Assembly: GCF_042662625.1 (NCBI RefSeq)
Contig: NZ_JBHSXH010000015.1
Location: 992,001 to 1,056,000, forward strand
Direction of reading: 5' to 3'
DNA from: Halopelagius fulvigenes
GTDB lineage: Archaea > Halobacteriota > Halobacteria > Halobacteriales > Haloferacaceae
DNA length: 64,000 nucleotides
The notes under the pieces are model-generated. The model ran no database searches and was not told where the DNA came from. It saw nothing but the letters and a program-made list of their open reading frames with translations. The translations under genes and the position numbers were made by a program. Shown here piece after piece: positions 1 to 7,150 of the stretch. The number at the start of each line of letters is the position of its first letter. Within the stretch, counting starts at the first letter, position 1.

Positions 1-566
1 TGGTTCCGACGGAGGCGGTGTACCTCGCCGTCTCCATCACGTACGCCCACGTCAGGGAACTCCCCGTCCCGGTTCGCGTCCCGACGCGGCGCGACGCCGC
101 CCTCGTCCTCGCGGGGTCCGTCGTCACCGTCGTCGCCGCGACGGTCATCTTCGCCGTCGGCGACGCCGCCGGCGTCAGCCCCGTCTCCAGCGCGTTCGAC
201 CCGGCGACGGGGGCCGACCCGTCGGCGCTCCTCCTTCTGGCCCCCCTCTCGATACTCGTCGTCGCGCCCGCCGAGGAGGCGTTCTTCCGCGGCGTCGTGC
301 AGGGCCGCCTCCGGCGGACGTTCGGACCGGCCGCCAGCGTCGGCGTCGCCAGCGCCCTCTTCGCCGCCGTCCACGTGTTCAACTTCGTCTCGTTCGACCG
401 GCCGGTCGGACTCCTCGTGCCGTTGGGGGCCATCTTCGTCGTCTCGCTGGTTCTCGGCGGCGCGTACGAGGTGACCGACAACCTCGTCGTCCCGGTGGCC
501 GTCCACGGCGCGTACAACGCCACATTGGCCGTCGTCTCCTACCTCTCCGTCGTCGGCGCGGTGTGA
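1..566 (+). CDS. CPBP-family intramembrane protease, 5' partial
   Basis: C-terminal part of a CPBP (CAAX protease/Abi) membrane protease. The frame is open to the left edge (first full codon at base 3), so the start lies outside the window; the in-frame GTG at 18 is only an internal candidate. Family motifs are visible in order: the paired glutamates and arginine of AEEAFFRG (about bases 270-293), a His in AAVHVFNF, and AVHGAYN near the end. Several long hydrophobic stretches fit membrane helices. In the family these residues form the intramembrane active site; the substrate here is unknown. It ends 28 bases from the stop of the convergent cupin gene. Confidence 0.85.
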   Translation, partial: VPTEAVYLAVSITYAHVRELPVPVRVPTRRDAALVLAGSVVTVVAATVIFAVGDAAGVSPVSSAFDPATGADPSALLLLAPLSILVVAPAEEAFFRGVVQGRLRRTFGPAASVGVASALFAAVHVFNFVSFDRPVGLLVPLGAIFVVSLVLGGAYEVTDNLVVPVAVHGAYNATLAVVSYLSVVGAV

Positions 567-594
567 GAGAACGAGGGAGGGCCCCCGGCGGCCG

Positions 595-1167
595 TCACTT
601 CCGGAACGGCGGTTCTTCGAACTCCGCGCCGCAGTCGGGGCAGACGGTCACCGGCCGGTTCCCGTCCGTCAGCGTCGCTCGCAACTCGTCGCCGCCGCAG
701 TCCGGACATCCCGGCGGAACGCGTTCGGCGCCGCAGTCCGGGCAGACGAGTTTCGGTTCCCCGCCGTCGGTTTCGGCGCGCACGTCGTCGCGTCCGCAGT
801 CGGGACAGGCGACCGGAATCCGAACGTCGGTACTCTCCCGGGGCGCACCAATCGCGAACGCCACGAGAACGCCGTCGGAGTCGTTCCGCCCCGACTGGAA
901 CTCGCCGGGCGCGAACCGCACCGCCTCGCCGGCGTCGACGGCGAGTTCGCCGGCCATCGTCTCGAACGTCGCCGTCCCCGCCACGACGACGAACACCTCC
1001 TCTTGGTCGGCGTGCGCGTGCAGTCCGCCGGGGAACCCCTCGCCGGGCGCGAGTCGGTAGCGGTTGAGGGCGAAGCCGGTCGTCCCCAACGCGTCCGAGA
1101 GGCGGCGTCCTTCGCTCTCGTCGCCGAGAGGGACTGATTCCGCGTCGTCGAAGGAGACGCGTTCCAT
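595..1167 (-). CDS. Cupin-domain protein with two C-terminal zinc ribbons
   Basis: 190 aa. Residues about 30-110 form a single cupin barrel: H50 and H52 with E57 match the first metal-binding cupin motif, and PGEF near 87-90 belongs to the second half. The C-terminal third carries four CPDCG knuckles (Cys pairs at 121/124, 142/145, 154/157 and 176/179), which read as two tandem zinc ribbons. Start chosen at the ATG giving MERVSFDD; the frame is open upstream, but that extension is Arg-rich and antisense to the decarboxylase gene. A cupin usually binds a small ligand or metal. The ribbons suggest nucleic-acid or protein contact, so a sensor or regulator is possible, but no substrate can be named. 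Confidence 0.8.
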   Translation of the reverse strand: MERVSFDDAESVPLGDESEGRRLSDALGTTGFALNRYRLAPGEGFPGGLHAHADQEEVFVVVAGTATFETMAGELAVDAGEAVRFAPGEFQSGRNDSDGVLVAFAIGAPRESTDVRIPVACPDCGRDDVRAETDGGEPKLVCPDCGAERVPPGCPDCGGDELRATLTDGNRPVTVCPDCGAEFEEPPFRK

Positions 1168-1293
1168 GCATCCCGATTCGTCGCCGTCCGCATATGCACC
1201 GGGGTGGTTTCGGGCGGACGCCGCCGCGCGGACGCGACATCGCACCCGACAGACAACGGAATTGATAAACGCCGCCGCGGGGTAGGAGGTTCC

Positions 1294-2370
1294 ATGCAGC
1301 GGGCCGCCCCGCAGGAGTTCACTCGCGTCCTGTCGTCCATGTGCACGGAACCGCATCCGGCGGCGCGGGACGCCGCGGAGCGGTTTCTCGCCTCGAACCC
1401 GGGCGACCCCGCGACGTACCGGACGGTCGCCCGACTCGAACACCGGGCGGTCGAGACGCTCGGCGAGATTACGGGCCTGTCGGACCCCAACGGCTACGTG
1501 ACCAGCGGCGGCACGGAGGCGAACATCCAAGCCGTCCGGTCGGCGCGCAACCGTCGCCGCGTCGAGAACCCGAACGTCGTCGCCCCCGAGAGCGCGCACT
1601 TCTCGTTCACCAAGGCCGCGGACGTCCTCGGCGTCGAACTCCGCCGCGTCCCGACGGACGAGGCCCACCGCGCGGACGTGGACGCCGCGCGGGCCGCCGC
1701 GGACGACGACACCGTTCTCGTCGTCGCCGTCGCCGGGAGCACGGAGTTCGGACGCGTGGACCCCGTCCCCGAACTCGCCGCCGTCGCCCGCGAGGCGGGC
1801 GCGTTCCTCCACGTGGACGCCGCGTGGGGCGGGTTCTACCTCCCCTTCGCCGACCGCGAGTGGGGGTTCGCCGACGCGCCGGTGGACTCGATGACCATCG
1901 ACCCCCACAAGTGCGGGCAGGCCGCCGTCCCGGCGGGCGGACTCCTGTTCCGCGAACGCGCCGGACTCGACGCCTTGGCGGTCGATACGCCGTACCTCGA
2001 ATCCACGTCGCAGGCGACGCTGACGGGCACGCGAAGCGGTGCGGGCGTCGCCGCCGCCGCCGCCGCGATGGACGCCCTCTGGCCGGACGGCTACCGCCGC
2101 GAGTACGAACGGGCCGCGGAACTGGCGGCGTGGTTCGCGTCGGAACTCCGCGAACGCGGATTCGACGTGGCGGACGTCGAACTCCCCATCGTCGCCGCCT
2201 CCGTTCCGGAATCGCTCTTCGAGCGTCTCCGCGAGGCGGAGTGGCGAATCTCGCGCACCGAGTCGGGGGAACTCCGCGTGGTCTGCATGCCGCACGTCAC
2301 CCGCGAGATGCTCGCCGCCTTCCTCGCGGACCTCGACGACTTCGACGAACGCCGCTCGTCGGCCCCCTGA
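1294..2370 (+). CDS. mfnA: PLP-dependent tyrosine/aspartate decarboxylase, MfnA type
   Basis: 358 aa, normal length for archaeal MfnA. It is a fold-type I PLP decarboxylase. SGGTEAN (residues about 71-77) binds the phosphate, HVDAAWGG (173-180) carries the PLP-ring aspartate, and DPHKCG (203-208) contains the Schiff-base lysine K206. Methanogen MfnA decarboxylates tyrosine for methanofuran. Archaea without methanofuran are thought to use the enzyme as aspartate decarboxylase, making beta-alanine for coenzyme A, which is the likelier role in a haloarchaeon. The start is set by the ATG at 1294, four bases after a GGAGGT (1285-1290). Substrate choice cannot be read from the sequence. Confidence 0.85.
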   Translation: MQRAAPQEFTRVLSSMCTEPHPAARDAAERFLASNPGDPATYRTVARLEHRAVETLGEITGLSDPNGYVTSGGTEANIQAVRSARNRRRVENPNVVAPESAHFSFTKAADVLGVELRRVPTDEAHRADVDAARAAADDDTVLVVAVAGSTEFGRVDPVPELAAVAREAGAFLHVDAAWGGFYLPFADREWGFADAPVDSMTIDPHKCGQAAVPAGGLLFRERAGLDALAVDTPYLESTSQATLTGTRSGAGVAAAAAAMDALWPDGYRREYERAAELAAWFASELRERGFDVADVELPIVAASVPESLFERLREAEWRISRTESGELRVVCMPHVTREMLAAFLADLDDFDERRSSAP

Positions 2371-2458
2371 TCGGAGTCCGTTCCGGGTCGGTCGGCCGAC
2401 GGGACGGCCCGTCACCGGAGTCGGAATCTCAAGACTTACAACCTCTCGTTTGGGAGGA

Positions 2459-3079
2459 ATGAGCAAAGTGTCTCTCGCCGCCGCTATCGAGGTGTTCGCT
2501 CAGGGCGCGGTCCCCGTCGGACACGCAGTGGACCCGGCGGCGGTCGGCGCGAGCCTCTTCCCGGAGTTCGGCTTCTCCGACACGGTCCGGCGCGCGACCG
2601 GACTGTTCGGCCTCTTCGTCATCTTCGTCTACTCGTTTCTCATCGCCTTCGCCCTCCCCGGCGTGAGCGAAGTCGTCCTCCTCGCGCCGATAGACCTCGG
2701 ACTCACCTACTGGCAGCGGATGACCGTCATCATCGTCGTCAGCGGAGTCGGCAAGGCCGCGGGGAGCGTCTTTGCGTTCCACATCGGGCAGGAGGCCAAG
2801 GAGGCCGGCCCGATCATCCGCGCGCTCCGTCGTTCGCGGTTCGACGTGGTGGAGTGGTCCGAGCGAAAGACGGTCAAACTCGCGCAGACGTGGGGGTACG
2901 CCGGCCTCGCGGCGGCCCTCTGCGTGCCGGGGTTCCCCGACACGCTCTCCATCTACGCGTTCTCGGTCCTCGAAGAGGACTACCTGAAGTTCGCGGCGGC
3001 GACGTTCGTCGGGAGCGTCGGCCGTCTCGTCATCACCCTCGTCGGCGTCGAAGCCGTCGTCGCGTTCGGATTGCTGTAG
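2459..3079 (+). CDS. DedA/SNARE-associated (VTT-like) membrane protein
   Basis: 206 aa integral membrane protein. Hydrophobic segments lie near residues 46-70, 82-105, 143-160 and 182-205. The middle has the small-residue-rich look of the VTT/DedA family (VVSGVGKAAGSVFAFHIG) and, later, LCVPGFPDTLSIYAFS, where family members have a conserved Pro-Gly turn. DedA-type proteins are linked to lipid scrambling and membrane homeostasis. The ATG at 2459 directly abuts a GGGAGGA, too close to act as a normal ribosome site, so a leaderless start is equally possible. Family placement is by pattern only. Confidence 0.65.
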   Translation: MSKVSLAAAIEVFAQGAVPVGHAVDPAAVGASLFPEFGFSDTVRRATGLFGLFVIFVYSFLIAFALPGVSEVVLLAPIDLGLTYWQRMTVIIVVSGVGKAAGSVFAFHIGQEAKEAGPIIRALRRSRFDVVEWSERKTVKLAQTWGYAGLAAALCVPGFPDTLSIYAFSVLEEDYLKFAAATFVGSVGRLVITLVGVEAVVAFGLL

Positions 3080-3244
3080 CGCGGAACCGAGGTGCGCGCC
3101 GCGACGACTCCCGAAGCTGTCCCTCCCCCGAGGAGTCCCAACTCTCCGAGTAAGTGCCGTCTCGCGACCGGTCCGCGCCGAACACGTTCAAAATGTCGGC
3201 GGGAATAACTATGTGGTAACCAACCGACAGTGCCATGCACTACC

Positions 3245-3505
3245 ATGGAACGAAGCAGTCGAGCGTTCATCCGAATCGCCATCGCAACCGGTGCCGTCGC
3301 GGGAGCGAGCGGAACCGCTCTCACGGGGTGTAAGACCCACGACTGCAACAAGTTCGGCAACCGCGAGGAACAACCGGGGAACGAGAACGGGCAGGCCGTG
3401 GGCCACGACAAGGACGAGGGTGATCCCGGCGGCGACGCCCACGACCAGGACGAGGAGAACCCCGAGAAACCGGGACAGCGAGTTGGACACTGCAAGTACG
3501 ATTGA
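3245..3505 (+). CDS. Small putative lipoprotein, Asp/Glu-rich
   Basis: 86 aa. A short basic N-region (MERSSRAFIR) is followed by a hydrophobic stretch ending in ALTGC, a good lipobox with Cys29. The remainder is very hydrophilic, rich in D, E, G, N and H (for example GHDKDEGDPGGDAH). This is the layout of a lipid-anchored exterior protein; there is no twin-arginine pair, so Sec export is more likely. An in-frame GTG at 3230 would add five residues, but the ATG at 3245 begins right at the signal peptide. A T6 tract at 3522-3527 follows the gene. Function unknown; the charged tail could bind metal ions, which is a guess. Confidence 0.55.
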   Translation: MERSSRAFIRIAIATGAVAGASGTALTGCKTHDCNKFGNREEQPGNENGQAVGHDKDEGDPGGDAHDQDEENPEKPGQRVGHCKYD

Positions 3506-3521
3506 GCCCCGGCCCGACGAA

Positions 3522-3527
3522 TTTTTT
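3522..3527 (+). terminator. T6 tract after the lipoprotein gene
   Basis: Six consecutive T lie 16 bases after the stop codon at 3505. Archaeal RNA polymerase terminates at short T-runs in the non-template strand, so this is a plausible terminator. No hairpin is needed or seen. Confidence 0.5.
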
Positions 3528-3647
3528 CCATCCGTCGCCCCGGCGGTGACGGACGCGTCTCCCTCGCGAGAGGGTCCGAATCGAGAGTGTAACGTTTCGG
3601 AGAGGATCTTCGTTCCGGTTCGGACGAAGCGCCGAACGGCGAGCGGA

Positions 3648-3653
3648 TTTATC
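3648..3653 (+). promoter_or_regulatory. TATA element (TTTATC) for the 94-aa gene
   Basis: TTTATC starts 30 bases before the ATG at 3678. That spacing places transcription initiation at or next to the start codon, typical of leaderless haloarchaeal genes, and supports this start. Confidence 0.5.
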
Positions 3654-3677
3654 CTGCCTCGATTCGTGTCACCACAC

Positions 3678-3962
3678 ATGGACGTAGAGACCGGTATGCG
3701 ACAGATCGACGAAGCGGTCCGGAACACCGTCGGCGCACAGAACTACGACGAGGGGACGGAAGCGGAGTACCGGCAGGTGCTGAAGGAAGTCGAGAGCATC
3801 GCCGGCGGCGGTGCCGTCGAAGACGTCGTCGGGTGGATCTCGGGCGAGGTTCGCGGCGAGGAGTCGCTCCCCTCGAAGAACGCCGTCGAGGAACGCGCGG
3901 CGCAGATATGCCGCGACTACGACGAGGAGATTCCGTCGTCCTCGCGGTTGGCGAACGCCTGA
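3678..3962 (+). CDS. Small acidic protein of unknown function
   Basis: 94 aa, acidic, no membrane segment, predicted mostly helical (for example EYRQVLKEVESI and AVEERAAQICRDYDEE). I do not recognise a domain. The start at 3678 follows a TTTATC box at the leaderless spacing. A longer reading through the upstream lipoprotein gene is rejected because that stretch has shadow-type composition. It sits alone between the lipoprotein gene and metG. It looks like a conserved haloarchaeal small protein from its composition, but this cannot be verified here. Confidence 0.65.
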   Translation: MDVETGMRQIDEAVRNTVGAQNYDEGTEAEYRQVLKEVESIAGGGAVEDVVGWISGEVRGEESLPSKNAVEERAAQICRDYDEEIPSSSRLANA

Positions 3963-4216
3963 ATCGGCGCGGCGCGTTCGACGGACCCGAGTTACTTTTC
4001 TTCGGCGCGCGACTATCGACACCCGTGACGCTCGTCCGCACCGGCCCGATGCGTATGCGCACTTCCTTCTAGCGCCGGGTGGACCCGAGGCGCGGTCGGC
4101 GGTCGGTAACGCGGCCGGCGGCCGGGCCCGGCGAACCTCGGGCGCGCGGTTTTCCGCCGAGAGACGCTTCCGAAACCAGCGGGATTTTGGTCCCGCCCCC
4201 GAACCACACACGATAC

Positions 4217-6289
4217 ATGAGCCACGAGGACTTTCCCACGGACACGCCAGCGGTGGTGACGTGCGGGTTGCCGTACGCGAACGGCGACCTGCACATCGGA
4301 CACTTACGAACGTACGTCGGCGGCGACATCTTCAGCCGCGCCCTCCGGAAACTCGGTCAGGAGACGGCCTTCGTCAGCGGGTCGGACATGCACGGCACGC
4401 CCGTCGCCGTCAACGCCGAGAAGGAGGGCGTCACGCCCGAGGAGTTCGCCCTCCGCCACCACGAGAAGTACGAGGAGACGTTCCCCGAGTTCGGCGTCGA
4501 GTTCGACAACTACGGCCACACCCACGACGAGACGAACACCGAACTGACGACGGACATCGTCCGAACGCTCGAAGACGAGGGGTACGTCTACGAGAAGGAG
4601 ATCCAGGTCGCCTACGACCCCGAGGCCGACCAGTGGCTTCCGGACCGGTTCGTCGAGGGCACCTGCCCGTACTGCGGCGAACACGCCCGCGGCGACGAGT
4701 GCGACGAGGGGTGCGGCCGGCACCTCGAACCCGGCGAGATAGAAGATCCCACCTCGGCGCTGACGGGCAACCCCGCCGAGTACCGCGAACGCACGCACAA
4801 GTTCTTCGAGGTGTCCGAACTGCAGGAGTACCTGCAGGAGTTCATCGACAGACTCGAAGGGACGCCGAACGCGCAGAACCAGCCCCGAGAGTGGATAGAG
4901 GGCGAACTGCAGGACTGGTGTATCACCCGCGACATGGACTGGGGCATCGACTACCCCGGCGACAACCCGCAGGACCTCGTCCTGTACGTATGGGTGGACG
5001 CGCCCATCGAGTACATCTCCTCGACGAAGCAGTACACGGACCGCGTCGGACGCGACGAGTTCGACTGGGAGGCGGCGTGGCGCGAGGAGGGGGAGATAAC
5101 CCACATCATCGGCCGCGACATCATCCAGCACCACACCGTCTTCTGGCCGGCGATGCTCCGCGCCGCCGGGTTCGTCGAACCCCGCGCCGTCATGGCGTCG
5201 GGGTTCATCACGCTCAACGGCAAGGGGTTCTCCACGTCGCGGAACCGCGCCGTCTGGGCCGACGAGTACCTCGACGAGGGCTTCCACCCCGATCTGTTGC
5301 GCTACTACCTCGCCACGAACGGCGGGTTCCAACAGGACGTGGACTTCTCGTGGGACCGCTTCCGCGAACGCGTGAACAACGAACTCGTCGGCACCGTCGG
5401 CAACTTCGCGTACCGGTCGATGCTGTTCGCCTACCGCGAGTTCGAGGGTGCGCCGGACGCTCCCCTCTCCGACGAGGTGCGCGACCGAATCGAACGGGCG
5501 ATAGAGGAGTTCGAGGCGGGCGTCAACGACTACTCCGTCCGCGAGGCGGGCAACGCCGCCGTCAGAGTCGCGCAGTTCGGCAACGAGTACATCCAGCGGA
5601 ACGAACCGTGGAAGCTCGACGACGACGACCCGCAGAAGGCGCAGGTCATCCGCGACTGCGTGCAGGTGGCGAAGGCCGTCGCCGTCCTCTTCGAACCCGT
5701 CGCGCCGGACAAGGCGGAGGCCCTGTGGGCCGACCTGAACGAGGGGAGCGACGTTCACGGCGTCGGAACCGACGCCGCACTCGAAGCGCCCGCCGAGTCG
5801 TTCGGCGAACCCTCGGAGCTGTTCGAGAAGATTCCCGAGGAACGCGTCGAAGAACTCAACGAGAAGCTCCGGTCCCGCGTCGAGGAGAGCGAGGACGAGG
5901 CGGAAACCGAAACTGACGACGACGACGAGAGTGATTCGACTGTGAGCGACGAATTCGAACCCGTACTGGACGACCGCATCGACTTCGAGGGGTTCCAAGA
6001 GCTCGACCTCCGCGTCGGCGAGATTCTCGACGCCGAGGGCATCGAGGGCGCGGACAAGCTCGCCAAGTTGACCGTCGACATCGGCGTTGAGGAGCGTCAG
6101 ATCGTCGCCGGCATCAAGCAGCTCCACGATTTAGAGGAACTGCCCGGCACGAAGGTAGTCGTCGTGGCGAACTTAGAGAAGGCGGAGCTGTTCGGCGTCG
6201 AGTCCAACGGGATGGTCCTCGCCGCGGGCGAACAGGCCGACCTGTTGACCACCCACGGCGACGCCGTCCCCGGAACGAAGGTCAGATAG
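4217..6289 (+). CDS. metG: Methionyl-tRNA synthetase with C-terminal tRNA-binding domain
   Basis: 690 aa class I synthetase that charges tRNA-Met. The HIGH motif is at 26-29 within YANGDLHIGH. A zinc knuckle has Cys at 150, 153, 162 and 166. The KMSKS loop reads K336-GFSTS, so both canonical lysine positions differ. The anticodon-binding helical domain covers about 380-540. An acidic linker near 555-585 leads to an OB-fold tRNA-binding domain (about 588-690, DLRVGEI). Fusion of that domain is common in MetRS. Start at ATG 4217 (MSHEDFP); the frame is open further upstream, but that stretch is Arg/Gly-rich. It converges on the next gene, with a strong hairpin between them. Confidence 0.95.
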   Translation: MSHEDFPTDTPAVVTCGLPYANGDLHIGHLRTYVGGDIFSRALRKLGQETAFVSGSDMHGTPVAVNAEKEGVTPEEFALRHHEKYEETFPEFGVEFDNYGHTHDETNTELTTDIVRTLEDEGYVYEKEIQVAYDPEADQWLPDRFVEGTCPYCGEHARGDECDEGCGRHLEPGEIEDPTSALTGNPAEYRERTHKFFEVSELQEYLQEFIDRLEGTPNAQNQPREWIEGELQDWCITRDMDWGIDYPGDNPQDLVLYVWVDAPIEYISSTKQYTDRVGRDEFDWEAAWREEGEITHIIGRDIIQHHTVFWPAMLRAAGFVEPRAVMASGFITLNGKGFSTSRNRAVWADEYLDEGFHPDLLRYYLATNGGFQQDVDFSWDRFRERVNNELVGTVGNFAYRSMLFAYREFEGAPDAPLSDEVRDRIERAIEEFEAGVNDYSVREAGNAAVRVAQFGNEYIQRNEPWKLDDDDPQKAQVIRDCVQVAKAVAVLFEPVAPDKAEALWADLNEGSDVHGVGTDAALEAPAESFGEPSELFEKIPEERVEELNEKLRSRVEESEDEAETETDDDDESDSTVSDEFEPVLDDRIDFEGFQELDLRVGEILDAEGIEGADKLAKLTVDIGVEERQIVAGIKQLHDLEELPGTKVVVVANLEKAELFGVESNGMVLAAGEQADLLTTHGDAVPGTKVR

Positions 6290-6309
6290 CCGGAATAACG
6301 AGTCCGTCC

Positions 6310-6328
6310 CGCGGCGCGTCGCGCCGCG
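6310..6328. terminator. Perfect hairpin between convergent gene ends
   Basis: CGCGGCGCG (6310-6318) and its exact complement (6320-6328) are separated by a single base; as RNA this gives an 8-bp stem with a GTC triloop. It fills most of the 40-base gap between the metG stop (6289) and the stop of the opposing gene (6330). That position suggests a two-way transcription boundary or RNA-processing signal, although archaeal termination does not require hairpins. Confidence 0.45.
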
Positions 6329-6329
6329 T

Positions 6330-6560
6330 CTACTCCTCCATCGACACCTGCACCTCGTCGTCGGTGACCGCGACTATCTGCTCGGCCGTCAACGCGAGTT
6401 CGCCCGACCCCTCCGAAACCGCCTCCTCCCGGTCGGCGACCGAGGGGGCGTCCGTCTTCATTATCGCCTCGTTCCCCTCGATGCCGGTGATTCGGCCGAT
6501 GGGTTCGTCGTTCGGGCCGATCACGGTCTTTCCGACGAGTCGTTCGGTCACTTCCTGCAT
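6330..6560 (-). CDS. Small PRC-barrel-like protein
   Basis: 76 aa, acidic, beta-rich. The order LVGKTVIGPNDEPIGRI followed by EGNEAIMKTD, and a late VAVTDDEVQV, resembles the strand pattern of PRC-barrel domains. Those domains occur alone in archaea and in RimM or photosynthetic reaction-centre H proteins, and usually mediate protein or RNA contacts. No catalytic residues are evident. The ATG at 6560 is the only sensible start. Assignment to PRC-barrel is by eye and only moderately secure. Confidence 0.6.
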   Translation of the reverse strand: MQEVTERLVGKTVIGPNDEPIGRITGIEGNEAIMKTDAPSVADREEAVSEGSGELALTAEQIVAVTDDEVQVSMEE

Positions 6561-6688
6561 AGTCGGTTCAAGGGGCGAGAGAACCGAAAGGCTGGTGGCG
6601 CACCTATCTCCCGGGGAGTCAGTTCAACCAGCTCACACGTCTCGTGAGGACACGAAACGGTTTTGCCACCCTAGGCGAGAGACCGGCC

Positions 6689-7024
6689 ATGTTCTTCGGT
6701 CTCACGAGCGAGGATGTCAAACTGGAACGGGGGCCGCCCGTTCGCCTCTCGGAGCGATTGGCGGTCGCTCACTTCTACTTCGTCGCGGACAGTAGCCGGG
6801 GCGTGCGGGAGGGAATCGAACACGTCGCGGTGCACGACCAAGGCGACGACACCTACGACGTGCGCTTCACCGGCCACACCGACGGCGCGTACGTCGTAGA
6901 GCGCGCGGTTCTGGAGGATATCTGCGCCTCACTCGCGGAGGGCGACCGGTATGGCGAGTGGAAGGCCCGGTTCAGGGGGGAGCGCCCCGACTGGGTGCCG
7001 AACAGTATCACGGAAGGCGAGTAG
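6689..7024 (+). CDS. Hypothetical protein, 111 aa
   Basis: Acidic soluble protein that begins at the ATG of MFFGLTSEDVKLERG. It alternates beta-like stretches (AVAHFYFVAD, VAVHDQGDDTYDVRF) with a C-terminal helical part (VLEDICASLAEG). No membrane segment, cysteine cluster or family motif that I recognise. It is transcribed in the same direction as pyk, with a 126-base gap that holds its neighbour's own promoter, so co-transcription with pyk is unlikely. Confidence 0.65.
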   Translation: MFFGLTSEDVKLERGPPVRLSERLAVAHFYFVADSSRGVREGIEHVAVHDQGDDTYDVRFTGHTDGAYVVERAVLEDICASLAEGDRYGEWKARFRGERPDWVPNSITEGE

Positions 7025-7120
7025 GCCGCGGCGGACGGCGAACCGCCGTTCGTCCGGATGCGGGGCGGCACGGTTCGTGTGTGCGTGGTTTTTCGGCACG
7101 GACGGACGTCATCGTCGGGC

Positions 7121-7127
7121 TTTTTTA
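7121..7127 (+). promoter_or_regulatory. TATA element for pyk
   Basis: A TTTTTTA run lies about 24-30 bases before the pyk ATG at 7151, giving a probable leaderless transcript. Confidence 0.5.
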
Positions 7128-7150
7128 TCCGATCGGGAGTAACTTGACGC

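Noticed and set aside
2452..2458. GGGAGGA as ribosome-binding site of the DedA-like gene
   Set aside because: It touches the start codon with no spacing, so it cannot act as a normal Shine-Dalgarno site.
595..2466. Very long minus-strand frame covering the cupin gene and the decarboxylase gene
   Set aside because: Only the first 190 codons have normal composition; the rest is Arg/Gly-rich and antisense to the intact MfnA gene.
3213..3962. 249-codon frame overlapping the lipoprotein gene and including the 94-aa protein
   Set aside because: The upstream part is a basic shadow; a leaderless TTTATC box points to ATG 3678.
4121..4132. 12-bp GC palindrome upstream of metG
   Set aside because: At this base composition such palindromes are expected by chance and there is no second copy.
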